From positions 434,001 through 498,000 of the forward strand of contig JAFRRA010000006.1 of NCBI GenBank assembly GCA_017428325.1: a DNA stretch of 64,000 bases, given 5' to 3'. Positions 16,006 to 24,603 of the stretch are shown one piece after another. Both the position numbers and the translations under genes were made by a program. The DNA is from Bacteroidales bacterium. Its GTDB lineage: Bacteria > Bacteroidota > Bacteroidia > Bacteroidales > UBA932. The notes beneath the pieces are model-generated. The model did no database searches. It was not told the origin of the DNA and saw only the letters and a list, made by a program, of their open reading frames with translations. Every line of letters starts with the position of its first letter. Positions within the stretch are counted from its first letter, which is position 1.

Positions 16006-18189
16006 TTATCCCAGGCGGTTGGAACCGCTGATTATCTGATATATGAGATTGTTGAGAGAATCTGATTTTATCAGGCTCTCCATCGTTATGTGGCAGCGGT
16101 ATCTCCAGACGTGGGCCTTGTCGTCAGGATCGTTGATCCTCTCGGAATAAGGGAATCGGGTGCGGGTTTTGGCATCCAGGCTCAGCCAGTCCTGGAAAGT
16201 GACCATCGCGAACATGCTGTCTTTTCCAAGGGCTTTTCTCATCTCTTCCAGACACTCTTCCTTAGTGGAATCAAAGAAGGTTTTCTTCTTGTCTTCAGAC
16301 TTGAAGGAGATGGTCTGGAGCTTTTCCCCGAGCCAGGTGCGCATAGTCCTTCCGTCTGAGGACGAGGTGTATATGGTGCTGAGATAAGGCAGGTTTCCGC
16401 CTTCTTTCTCCGCGATCGCCTGAGGCAGGATCCTGAGGTTTTCCCATCCGTCTCCCCACACCATCATATTGGAAGCGGCCACAATCTGCGGAATCATCTT
16501 TTCGTAAACCTGGCGATTTTCCTTTGTGCAGATATCTGTGTCAGGGATGCTGAAAATATCCAGGTAAAGGCTCATTACCCTGATCCTCTTTTTCCACCAC
16601 ATGAAGTTTTCCTTTGCCAGGCCTTCCCAGTTGAAGGCTGCAAAGCCGTCACTGTCCACTCCTCTGAAAAGCTGAGGGAATTTCCAGCAGTCCACGCTGT
16701 GGGGGACAACCCTCATCTGAAGTTCTCCCTTGAGGGCGATTCCCTTTGAGTGGGCATATGAGATGGCTTCTCCCAACTGGCGGAACAGATGGTACTGGAT
16801 CCAGATGTAAAGCTGCGTGCGGAAATGGATTTTCTGGATGTCTTCCAGGCTGAATCTGGAAAGGACCGGATGGGCGGCTGCGTATGTCTTGCTGAGTACC
16901 TTGCCTCCAAAAGCCACCGCAATGTCCTCTGAATATGTCTTGAAGTCTCCCCAGAGAGAGAAATCAGCCGTCTTGTAATAATCTCTCAGAGAACAGAACA
17001 GGGCATAGCCGCAAAGCCAGTCCTTGTGCTCGTTCATGAATCTGTAGAAGTCCGGATGGGCCTCGTCTTTCTTTCCGTTCTGGATAAAGAGTTCTTCCAG
17101 ATATTTCATCTTGAAGGCATAGAGGTCCTCCCAGTCTACGGTTGCCCTGCGGCTCAGCGATTTCATTTCCCTTGAGGCATCCTTTGCCTTGCGTGAATCT
17201 GAAAGCGTGCCAAGAGAATTCAGACTTACGTACATCGGGTTTATGCCCAGGGATGTGATGCTTTTGTAAGGAGAAGAATCCCTGCCTGTGAAAGACTGTG
17301 TGGTGTCGTTGACGGGCATGATTTCCAGAACCCTCATTCCGGTTTTCTGGGCCCAGTCTGCAAGGCTCTTCAGATTGTCTATGGTTCCGCATCCGTCCGG
17401 ATTCTCATCGCGGAGAGAAAACAGAGGAACGCAGCATCCGGCATATTTCTTCTGGACAGGAGGGAATTTTACCTGGGAGTGCTCTACGATTACCGTCTCG
17501 TTTTTCTTTATATCCGGGATTTCCACCTGCCTTTCCGATCCGTTTGCAAGCTTCTCGAAGACAGCCATTCCCGTCTTGTCATTGACCATGGCAAGGCGAT
17601 AGCGCCAGGTCTGCCCCCTGCAGCCTTCGGTAGAGAAACTGGCTATCCATTTAAGACCCTTGAGGCGGGCCATCCTGACACCATCCTCAGGCTTCCAGTT
17701 TCCAAGGTCCTTTCCCTCTCCACAAAGGACTATGCGGCAGTCTCTGGGAACGTTTGGAACCACGGCCCTTATTATCAGCTCGTGGGTTTTCTTGTGGGTC
17801 TGGGTGTATGGACTGTAGTTGGTTCCGTAGAACACGTGGGCAAACGGGTCTGTAAGGAACGGGGCCTCTTCTGTATATTCCTGCCAATGGTCAATACTCT
17901 CGATCCTTGCCGTAGCGGAATTCAGGGCAACCCTTCGTCCGCCGCCGACCTCGTATCTGAGGGTGCCGTCCGTCCTCTTGACGAAATACTTGTACCTGAG
18001 CACCCTTTCCTTCAGGGAGTCGAACTGAAGCCGGGCTTCCCATACGGTTTCACCCTTGGAATTCTTACCGGCGGCCTTCATCTTGAAGGCGTTGTCAGGA
18101 TAGTATTTTCCCAAAATCGGAGAGGATCCGGTGATGTAGACCTCTTCACCCGGCAGGGTGTCCACTCTCACTCTGAAGTATATGATCAT
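16006..18189 (-). CDS. GH77 (4-alpha-glucanotransferase)-like protein with two CBM20 domains, catalytic motifs degraded
   Basis: The layout is that of Bacteroidales amylomaltases: two starch-binding CBM20-like domains (about 1-90 and 135-225) and then a GH77-type barrel, starting CCVPLFSLRDENPDG with LEIMPVNDTT. Active GH77 enzymes carry RIDH (nucleophile Asp), EDLG (acid/base Glu) and THD. Here the aligned positions read SIPD (residues 547-550, bases 16540-16551), GDGWENL and SSDGRT. The GAPPD loop before RIDH is also absent. Length 727 is well below the usual 890 or so. Starch or maltodextrin binding may remain, but catalysis is doubtful. Its ATG overlaps the stop of the upstream flippase-like gene (ATGA), so the two are translationally coupled. 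Confidence 0.7.
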   Translation of the reverse strand: MIIYFRVRVDTLPGEEVYITGSSPILGKYYPDNAFKMKAAGKNSKGETVWEARLQFDSLKERVLRYKYFVKRTDGTLRYEVGGGRRVALNSATARIESIDHWQEYTEEAPFLTDPFAHVFYGTNYSPYTQTHKKTHELIIRAVVPNVPRDCRIVLCGEGKDLGNWKPEDGVRMARLKGLKWIASFSTEGCRGQTWRYRLAMVNDKTGMAVFEKLANGSERQVEIPDIKKNETVIVEHSQVKFPPVQKKYAGCCVPLFSLRDENPDGCGTIDNLKSLADWAQKTGMRVLEIMPVNDTTQSFTGRDSSPYKSITSLGINPMYVSLNSLGTLSDSRKAKDASREMKSLSRRATVDWEDLYAFKMKYLEELFIQNGKKDEAHPDFYRFMNEHKDWLCGYALFCSLRDYYKTADFSLWGDFKTYSEDIAVAFGGKVLSKTYAAAHPVLSRFSLEDIQKIHFRTQLYIWIQYHLFRQLGEAISYAHSKGIALKGELQMRVVPHSVDCWKFPQLFRGVDSDGFAAFNWEGLAKENFMWWKKRIRVMSLYLDIFSIPDTDICTKENRQVYEKMIPQIVAASNMMVWGDGWENLRILPQAIAEKEGGNLPYLSTIYTSSSDGRTMRTWLGEKLQTISFKSEDKKKTFFDSTKEECLEEMRKALGKDSMFAMVTFQDWLSLDAKTRTRFPYSERINDPDDKAHVWRYRCHITMESLIKSDSLNNLIYQIISGSNRLG

Positions 18190-19211
18190 TGTCTGGCTAT
18201 TTTTCTTTTCAGGATGGTGTACACGATCAACGATATGGCTCCTGTCAGTATCATTATGACAGCCTGGGATTCATGACTGATAAAGGCGAAAGTCGCCGCT
18301 TCTCCCTTTGTCGTAGAGTAGATCTGGGTGGCGGCCAATATTATGATTCCATGATATGCGCCAATGCCTCCCTGAACCGGTATAACCCATCCAAGGCTAC
18401 CCACAACCATCAGAAACATCGCGTCTTTCCATCCTAGGGCGTCCAGCACCGGGAATGCCCTGATGGTACAGAAACTGGTTGCCAGGAAACTGCCCCAAAG
18501 AAGGATTGTCAGAAGGAAAAACAGCCATTTTCTCTTCATTCCGAAGACTGATTTCATGCCTTGCCACATATTGGACATGAAACCGGAAATTTTCTTCCCG
18601 ACCTTTGTTTTTGCAATGCGCTTGCGGAAGACGTAACCCAGGACACAGAGAAGAACAATAGCCAGCAATATTATTGCAGTTATCATTAGCGAGGAAGATG
18701 ACATTTTGCCGGAATTCGGGTCTATCATACTTGACTTGAAGAAACCTCCGAATTCGCTCCAGCACGATGCGGCAAAGATGAATGTAATGGATATCAGGCA
18801 GATAAGATCCCATGCCCTTTCGGCAACCACTGTTCCGACAGCTCCTTCGAAAGTTGTATTTTTCTTCAGGGTGGATACCACTCCGCATCTGACAATCTCA
18901 CCTATTCTCGGGAAAGCGAAGTTAGCCAGGTTACCTATGGTCACTCCGTGATAGGAAGCTCCGAACGAAGAATCGGGATCAATCCTGGATAGCATCATCT
19001 GCCATCTGGCACCCCTTATTGAAAATTCCGCCACTCCCACCAGCATAGCCATTATTATCCATTCCCAACGGCAGGTGGATAATTTATCCATGAAATCTTT
19101 CCAGGTAATTCCCCTGAAACTGAAATACAGCAACACAATCGCCACTGCAAACATCAGAACATACTGGATTATGTTTTTAGTAGAAAACCGTTTGCCTTTT
19201 TCGGCTTGCAT
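18186..19211 (-). CDS. Flippase-like membrane protein (LPG synthase TM / UPF0104 family)
   Basis: A polytopic inner-membrane protein of 341 residues with about eight hydrophobic segments. It is related to the transmembrane domain of lysylphosphatidylglycerol synthase (AglD/UPF0104 family). Recognisable parts include the N-terminal segment VAIVLLYFSFRGITW, RGARWQMML, FPRIGEIVRCGV and the C-terminal GWVIPVQGGIGAYHGI. Members are proposed to flip lipid-linked sugars or lipids; no soluble synthase domain is attached here. Transcription starts in the shared intergenic region with the PfkB-family kinase gene. Its stop overlaps the start of the GH77-like gene by 4 bp. Confidence 0.8.
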   Translation of the reverse strand: MQAEKGKRFSTKNIIQYVLMFAVAIVLLYFSFRGITWKDFMDKLSTCRWEWIIMAMLVGVAEFSIRGARWQMMLSRIDPDSSFGASYHGVTIGNLANFAFPRIGEIVRCGVVSTLKKNTTFEGAVGTVVAERAWDLICLISITFIFAASCWSEFGGFFKSSMIDPNSGKMSSSSLMITAIILLAIVLLCVLGYVFRKRIAKTKVGKKISGFMSNMWQGMKSVFGMKRKWLFFLLTILLWGSFLATSFCTIRAFPVLDALGWKDAMFLMVVGSLGWVIPVQGGIGAYHGIIILAATQIYSTTKGEAATFAFISHESQAVIMILTGAISLIVYTILKRKIARQ

Positions 19212-19255
19212 ACACTCTTTTTTAGATTAAGAACAAATTTACACAAAATAAATGA

Positions 19256-19263
19256 TACCTTTG
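19256..19263 (+). promoter_or_regulatory. -7 promoter element of the kinase/two-component operon
   Basis: TACCTTTG fits TAnnTTTG exactly and lies 23 bp before ATG 19287. This position excludes the longer in-frame start at 19206, which would be upstream of the transcription start. Confidence 0.65.
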
Positions 19264-19286
19264 TAAATGAGCAAATTTTTGAAAGA

Positions 19287-20276
19287 ATGAAATCTATCAT
19301 AGGAATCGGCAACGCCCTTACGGATGTGCTGGCAGTTATGCCGGACACAAGTCTTCTGGCTAAATACAATCTTCCGGTGGGTAGCATGCAGTGGGTGGAC
19401 AGCAAAACCGCACAGACAATCTGGGAGGAACTGAAAAGCCACGACCTTCAGATAGTTCCCGGCGGAAGCTGCGCCAATACAATAACCGGCACCGCCCTGT
19501 TGGGAATGAAGAGCGGGTTCATCGGGAAGGTCGGTGACGATGACCTTGGATTCCTTTTCCGCCAGGGACAGGTTAAGAACGGCATTACCCCGCACCTTCT
19601 TACGGGAGAAAAGCGTAGCGGAAGGGCGATGGTTTTCATCACTCCACCGAATGCCGAACGCACATTTGCAGACTATATGGGAGCGGCCCTGGAACTTTCT
19701 GCGGATGACCTCAAGGAAGAGTTCTTCAGCGGTTACGACATGCTCCACATAGAAGGATATCTGGTCCAGAGCCAGGAACTTGTCCGCCGCGCCGTGGAGA
19801 TCGGGAAGAAACTCGGAATGACCATATCCATAGACCTTGCCAGCTACAATGTTGTGGAAAGCAACTATGATTTCCTGCACGATATAGTGGAGAATTATGT
19901 GGACATTGTCTTTGCAAACGAGAGCGAAGCCAAGGCCTTTACACATAAGGCGCCGGAAGATGCCCTGGATGATCTTGCCAAGGTTTGTGAAATCGCCGTG
20001 GTGAAGATAGGGGCGCAGGGGTCCTATGTAAAGAGCGGAAACGAAAAGTTCCGCATCGCCCCGTTCCCGGCAAAAGCCGTTGACGCCACCGGAGCCGGAG
20101 ACCTTTTTGCGGCCGGATTCCTTTACGGATATGCAAGGGGACTTGAGCTGGAGATCTGCGGGGAAATAGGGTCCTATATTTCTTCCAGGATCGTAGAGGT
20201 GATAGGCCCCAAGCTCAGCGATACAGCCTGGGAAGAAGTAAACGCAAAAGTTGCTGAAATCATAAGCGAGGGATAA
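19287..20276 (+). CDS. PfkB-family carbohydrate/nucleoside kinase
   Basis: Ribokinase-fold kinase of 329 residues, cytosolic. The N-terminus reads SIIGIGNALTDVLAVMPD, followed by the glycine-rich GGSCANTITGTALLG. The C-terminal PfkB signature VDATGAGDLFAAGFLYG contains the catalytic Asp and the anion hole. Within PfkB it looks closest to the adenosine-kinase/sugar-kinase branch common in Bacteroidota, but the substrate cannot be read from sequence. I use ATG 19287 rather than a frame-extended start because a -7 element sits just upstream. Its stop codon overlaps the sensor kinase start by one base (TAATG), so a metabolic kinase and a two-component system are translated from one message. Confidence 0.85.
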   Translation: MKSIIGIGNALTDVLAVMPDTSLLAKYNLPVGSMQWVDSKTAQTIWEELKSHDLQIVPGGSCANTITGTALLGMKSGFIGKVGDDDLGFLFRQGQVKNGITPHLLTGEKRSGRAMVFITPPNAERTFADYMGAALELSADDLKEEFFSGYDMLHIEGYLVQSQELVRRAVEIGKKLGMTISIDLASYNVVESNYDFLHDIVENYVDIVFANESEAKAFTHKAPEDALDDLAKVCEIAVVKIGAQGSYVKSGNEKFRIAPFPAKAVDATGAGDLFAAGFLYGYARGLELEICGEIGSYISSRIVEVIGPKLSDTAWEEVNAKVAEIISEG

Positions 20277-21571
20277 TGAAACTGTACTTCAAGATACTTG
20301 CCATTGCCGCCGCGGTAGCCCTGCTTCCGCTGCAGTGGGTTTTGCTCTTGAAGGTTTACAACTCTCTGGAAAAGAACCTCTATCTAACGGTGGACGAATG
20401 CTTCCGGAATGCCGTTGAGCAGGAGTCTCTCTCCCGGTTTGTAAAGCTGGACACCACTGGAGCGCTTGTGGGAATCAGGGACTATCTGGAAAAAAGCGGA
20501 AGCGAAATAAACCTGGACAGTATCAGCGCCGCATTTGCCGAGAATCTGGCGGAGAAGGATCTTCAGAATCTGAGTTTCCGGGTGTATGAAACGCAGAACG
20601 ACACCGGCATTTTCCGCACGGCTGACGATTTTCTCAGCGATCCGGTTATGGAGAGGACCACATTCTCCTCCCTGACAACGCATACAGTGCCCGTGTCCTC
20701 AGACCTTTCAAGGGGAGTCGCGGCGGAGATAACCAACCCTTACAGCGCTATTCTCCCGTCGTTGAAGATGCTGATAATCTTCTCGTTCCTTATTGCACTG
20801 TTTGTGATATGGTGCCTTTGGAAGATGATCCGCACCCTGGGGAAGGTGACCTTCATCAACAACCTGAGGAAAGACCATACCTATGCGATGATCCATGATA
20901 TGAAGACACCTCTGTCCTCCATAATGATCATCGCTGAGGATTTCAAGGATAATCCTGCAATAACGTCTGATCCCGAGACGGCCGAGCAGCTGAAGATACT
21001 GGATGACGAATGCAGCCATCTGAACCGTATCTGCGAGAAGGTCATCAATGTCGCCAAGGTGGATAACAAGAAGCTGAAGTTCGTATACGAGAAGATAGAC
21101 CTTGAGGAGTTTTTCAACGGGGTAAACGCCAGGCTCGAGGCTCTTTATCCCACAGCGCAGAAAGAAGTGGCTTTCTCCGCGGACCTTTCCCAGGAGAAAT
21201 GGCTTATTGCAGACCGCCTTTACCTGACGGAGATAATAGACAATCTGATAGACAATTCAATAAAATATTCCGGACGGAGCGTGAAGATTACCGTACGCAG
21301 TGTAAGGAAGGGGAAAATCACGGAACTCCGTCTTAAGGACGACGGCTCCGGCTTTTCTCCAGAAGCCTCAAAGCGCCTTTTCAGGAAGTTCGAGAGAGGA
21401 GAGAACACGGTGGGAATTTCCGGCCACGGAATAGGCCTTAACTATGTCTATCAGCTGATGAAATTCTTTGGAGGCTATGTGAAGATAGACAGCCAGACAG
21501 GACTGTTCACGGAAGTCATCCTGGGCTTTCCGTCACGCCGCCAATATGATATTCAGGAGGACAAGATATGA
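20276..21571 (+). CDS. Membrane sensor histidine kinase
   Basis: Two-component sensor of 431 residues. One TM helix at 5-27 and a second near 162-182 (MLIIFSFLIALFVIWCLW) bracket a periplasmic sensor region of about 135 residues with no domain I recognise. The H-box is MIHDMKTPLSSIM, with phospho-acceptor His207. The ATPase domain has an N-box (EIIDNLIDNSIKYSG), G1 (KDDGSGFSP) and G2 (GISGHGIGLNYVYQLM). It overlaps the upstream kinase by 1 nt and the response regulator by 4 nt (ATGA), so all three are coupled. Architecture resembles RprX-type sensors of Bacteroides. The signal sensed is unknown. Confidence 0.92.
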   Translation: MKLYFKILAIAAAVALLPLQWVLLLKVYNSLEKNLYLTVDECFRNAVEQESLSRFVKLDTTGALVGIRDYLEKSGSEINLDSISAAFAENLAEKDLQNLSFRVYETQNDTGIFRTADDFLSDPVMERTTFSSLTTHTVPVSSDLSRGVAAEITNPYSAILPSLKMLIIFSFLIALFVIWCLWKMIRTLGKVTFINNLRKDHTYAMIHDMKTPLSSIMIIAEDFKDNPAITSDPETAEQLKILDDECSHLNRICEKVINVAKVDNKKLKFVYEKIDLEEFFNGVNARLEALYPTAQKEVAFSADLSQEKWLIADRLYLTEIIDNLIDNSIKYSGRSVKITVRSVRKGKITELRLKDDGSGFSPEASKRLFRKFERGENTVGISGHGIGLNYVYQLMKFFGGYVKIDSQTGLFTEVILGFPSRRQYDIQEDKI

Positions 21572-22236
21572 TTAGACTGCTGATTGTAGAAGACGACACC
21601 AACCTGAGTTTCCTGATCAAGAAAAAACTGGAAAAGCAGGGAGACTACATTGTGGAAACCGCCGTGGACGGAAAGGAGGGTCTCAGGGCCATTACCGCTT
21701 TCCGCCCGGACATTGTTGTCTCCGACCTGGAGATGGGAGACGGAATGGACGGAAACACAATGATTGAAAAGATCCGGGAATCCAAGAACGACATTCCAAT
21801 CATAGTCCTTACCGGAAAGATGGAATTCCTCAAGCAGAGCGGCGCCAACATGTACCTGAAGAAACCGTTCAATGTCCAGCAGCTGGACCTTAACATCAAG
21901 TCTCTGCTTCAGCAGAAAGGCATTGGAACCCAATCGGAGAACACATACAGTATCGGAAAGTTCACCTTTGACACCTCCGCCCGCAGGCTAATCCTCGGCG
22001 ATGAGGAAATCCGTGTCACTCCAACCGGAGCCAAGGTGCTTGAAATGCTCTGCCGCGAAATGGGCAAGTGCGTGGACCGCAAGAAAATCCAGGGAACTAT
22101 CTGGGGAGACTACGACAACGAAAGCATCTCCCACAACCTGGATGTCCAGATAGACAAACTCCGCGGAGCTCTCAAGGCAGACCCTTCCGTCTCTATCGAG
22201 ATAATAAAGAAAACCGGCATCATCCTCAAGGGCTGA
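21568..22236 (+). CDS. OmpR-family response regulator
   Basis: A receiver domain (about 1-120) followed by a winged-helix DNA-binding domain (about 130-222). The acidic pocket is EDDT at the N-terminus, the phospho-acceptor is Asp53 in VVSDLEMGDG, and the conserved Lys is in YLKKPF. The wHTH has the typical RVTPTGAKVLEMLC and DVQIDKLRGALKAD segments. It starts within the last codons of the sensor gene, so the pair is certain partners. Targets may include its own operon, but no repeated binding site was recognised upstream of 19287. Confidence 0.93.
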   Translation: MIRLLIVEDDTNLSFLIKKKLEKQGDYIVETAVDGKEGLRAITAFRPDIVVSDLEMGDGMDGNTMIEKIRESKNDIPIIVLTGKMEFLKQSGANMYLKKPFNVQQLDLNIKSLLQQKGIGTQSENTYSIGKFTFDTSARRLILGDEEIRVTPTGAKVLEMLCREMGKCVDRKKIQGTIWGDYDNESISHNLDVQIDKLRGALKADPSVSIEIIKKTGIILKG

Positions 22237-22265
22237 CACCGGCTTTGACTACTTTTCCCTCCCGG

Positions 22266-22886
22266 TTACTTGTACATTTCAAATCCCAGGCGGACTCCGT
22301 CGTAATTCTTGCTGAGGTCGCTGATTGTCTGGAGGTTTGCGTTTCCGCTCATTGCTCCTGCAACCTGCAGGATGTTCAGCAGTTTCTTGCTCTCGAAGTT
22401 AAGGTTGAGGCCTTTGGTGGAGCGGGTGATGAATGCAGTGCTGCTCAGAAGCAGGCTCTTCATCTTCAGGGTTCCTGAATCTGGATCATAAGTGTAGGTT
22501 CCGTTCCAAGGGATTCCGTTGATCTTAGCCTGGAACTGGTTGTCCTGGGTAAAGGTGAAGTAAGTGTTGTTCGCGTTTACTCCCACCTGCTGGAAAGTAG
22601 GCTCCAGCTTGGTCTTGATCTGTGCCGCTACGGCTGCTCCGCCGGCCTTTGCCAGAAGGTTTTCGCTGGTGAATGCGCAGGAAGGTGAATGATACTTCCA
22701 GGTGCCGATGAGCTGGCTCTGGTCAATCCTGACCTTTCCGATAACAAGGTCAGCCAGAGAGGTAATTGTGTTCTCGTTGCCGAGAGCGCCGAGGATGGAT
22801 CCCAGGATGTTTCCGGAATCGCCGCCCATTGTGCCGCAGCCTGCAAGCAGGAATACGGATGCTACGATAGAAAGAATCTTTTTCAT
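22266..22886 (-). CDS. DUF4923-family lipoprotein
   Basis: A 206-residue lipoprotein with signal ending LLAGCGT (Cys17). The body has the DUF4923-like pattern: a LIGTWKYHSP strand early in the mature protein, AFTSENLLAKAGG, and later NGTYTYDPDSGTLKMKSLL. The fold suggests a lipocalin-like beta barrel, as in many Bacteroidales lipoproteins that begin with a GTW motif. Its function is unknown. It is the last gene of the minus-strand operon, 21 bp after the nucleoside kinase. Confidence 0.78.
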   Translation of the reverse strand: MKKILSIVASVFLLAGCGTMGGDSGNILGSILGALGNENTITSLADLVIGKVRIDQSQLIGTWKYHSPSCAFTSENLLAKAGGAAVAAQIKTKLEPTFQQVGVNANNTYFTFTQDNQFQAKINGIPWNGTYTYDPDSGTLKMKSLLLSSTAFITRSTKGLNLNFESKKLLNILQVAGAMSGNANLQTISDLSKNYDGVRLGFEMYK

Positions 22887-22907
22887 ATTGTTTGTTTTTG
22901 CGAGTTG

Positions 22908-24599
22908 TCAATATTTGAAAACGCTGCCGCCGATGAATTCCCTCATAACGGAAGTCGGAGGAATGGCTTTCTGCTCCTCAGGTCCGAGGGATATGATCCT
23001 GCTGAGGAAGTTTATCAGCCTCAGGCTTTCCGCATATGCCTTGCTCATAGGAGGGATTCTTCTCAATAGAGGCTCCACATAGTATTTCAGCATAGGAAGT
23101 TCATACAGCAGGAAAGAGTTGAACATAATGTCCGCATTCTCCTGATACGGGAAAATGTTCTTCCTTTCTCCGGCGATCACGCTTGGCCACCGGTTGATGG
23201 TGTCCTCTGCGGTGTATCCTCTGAAGTAGTTGTCCCTTACCATCCGGCGGAGCATTCGGTTATCTGTCGTTGAGATATAATTGTTCTCGTCTATGGAGAG
23301 GGAAGTCAGCGCTGAGGCGTAAACCTTGAATTTCCTTTCATCATCGATTTTATCGGTAAGTACAGGATTGAGGGCGTGTATGCCTTCCATAATCAGGACA
23401 TCGTCCTTCCCCATCTTTATGGCAGGGCCGTTAAGGGTGCTCTGGCCGTTGGTGAAGTTGAATGTAGGGAGGGTTACCTCCTCTCCTCTCATCAGCTTGT
23501 TGAGGTGGTCGTTGAGCATATCCAGGTTAAGGGCGTAAACGCTCTCAAAATCGTATTCCCCGTTCTCGTCTTTCGGAGTGAGATGCCTGTCCACGAAATA
23601 GTTGTCCATAGCCACCACGACAGGGTTGAGACCCAGCACTTTCATCTGGAGTGCAATCCTCTTGGAGGTTGTTGTCTTGCCGCTGGAGGACGGACCGGAT
23701 ATGAGGACAAGTTTCACATCGCGGCTCCTTTCCTTTATCTTGTCAGCAATCAGTGCGTATTTGCGTTCGTGAAGGGCTTCCGCGAGAGAGATTCCAAGGG
23801 CTCCCTTTCCGCTGCTGATTGCCTCGTTGACGGTGGCTATGTCCCTGGCTCCGATTACGTTGCACCAGTTGCTGTATTCCTCGAAGATTTCAGCCAGCTT
23901 TTTCTGGTAAAGCTGCGGAGGAAGGTCATAAGGAGGTCTCGGCTCAGGAGACTGGAGGCAGAATCCGTCGCTATACAGCTTGATGCTCCAGCGGTCCAGC
24001 TGTCCGGTGGAATATACCAGCGGTCCGTAGAAATAATCCCCATACCCGTCGAGATAATAGAGAGTCACGAAATATTCTCCCATGCTCTCCACGAGCTTTG
24101 CCTTGAATTCCTGCCCGTGAGAGCGGAAAAGGGCGGAGGCGGTTGAATTGGTCCTTTTGGTCTTGATGAAAGGAAGGTCTTTCTTGACCAGTTCCCACAT
24201 TTTCTTCTTTACCGCCCCGAGTTCTTCCTCCGTCATCGGAACGGTACGGGAGAAATCGGCCCTGGTCCTGAGTTCACCATACTGACCGTTAGGAAGATGA
24301 TAGTCCATGCACAGTACCCTGTCAGGAAAGAGTTCTCCGATGACCTTTTGGCAAAGGAAGTTCAGGGAACGGTTATAGCACCGTCTTCCGTCAGGATCCC
24401 GGTAAGTCACGAAATGTACCGTGGAGGCAAACAGAAGTTCGAACCCAAGCTCCTTAAGGTCGTGGTTGACATATGCCGCCAGCACGTCCATCCCTTCCCA
24501 GTCAAATTCCACGGTTTCCAGAAGCTGCTTGAGTGTGGTGCGGGGTTCCACCTCATAGTATTGCTTGTTGTTGGTACAGTATATCCTTATCTTTTCCAT
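22908..24599 (-). CDS. Nucleoside (uridine-type) kinase with TGS/ThrRS-like N-terminal domains
   Basis: A 563-residue Bacteroidales-type nucleoside kinase. The N-terminal part resembles the TGS and second-additional domains of threonyl-tRNA synthetase (YEVEPRTTLKQLLE; later MDYHLPNGQYGELRT). The C-terminal half is a P-loop kinase of the uridine kinase/phosphoribulokinase family: Walker A ISGPSSSGKTTTSKR, the DNYFVDR motif, and VLIMEGIHALNP. It probably phosphorylates uridine or cytidine for pyrimidine salvage; substrate is by family. It lies 4 bp after uvrA and before DUF4923 in one operon. The fused architecture is normal for this clade. Confidence 0.85.
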   Translation of the reverse strand: MEKIRIYCTNNKQYYEVEPRTTLKQLLETVEFDWEGMDVLAAYVNHDLKELGFELLFASTVHFVTYRDPDGRRCYNRSLNFLCQKVIGELFPDRVLCMDYHLPNGQYGELRTRADFSRTVPMTEEELGAVKKKMWELVKKDLPFIKTKRTNSTASALFRSHGQEFKAKLVESMGEYFVTLYYLDGYGDYFYGPLVYSTGQLDRWSIKLYSDGFCLQSPEPRPPYDLPPQLYQKKLAEIFEEYSNWCNVIGARDIATVNEAISSGKGALGISLAEALHERKYALIADKIKERSRDVKLVLISGPSSSGKTTTSKRIALQMKVLGLNPVVVAMDNYFVDRHLTPKDENGEYDFESVYALNLDMLNDHLNKLMRGEEVTLPTFNFTNGQSTLNGPAIKMGKDDVLIMEGIHALNPVLTDKIDDERKFKVYASALTSLSIDENNYISTTDNRMLRRMVRDNYFRGYTAEDTINRWPSVIAGERKNIFPYQENADIMFNSFLLYELPMLKYYVEPLLRRIPPMSKAYAESLRLINFLSRIISLGPEEQKAIPPTSVMREFIGGSVFKY

Positions 24600-24603
24600 A
24601 ATT

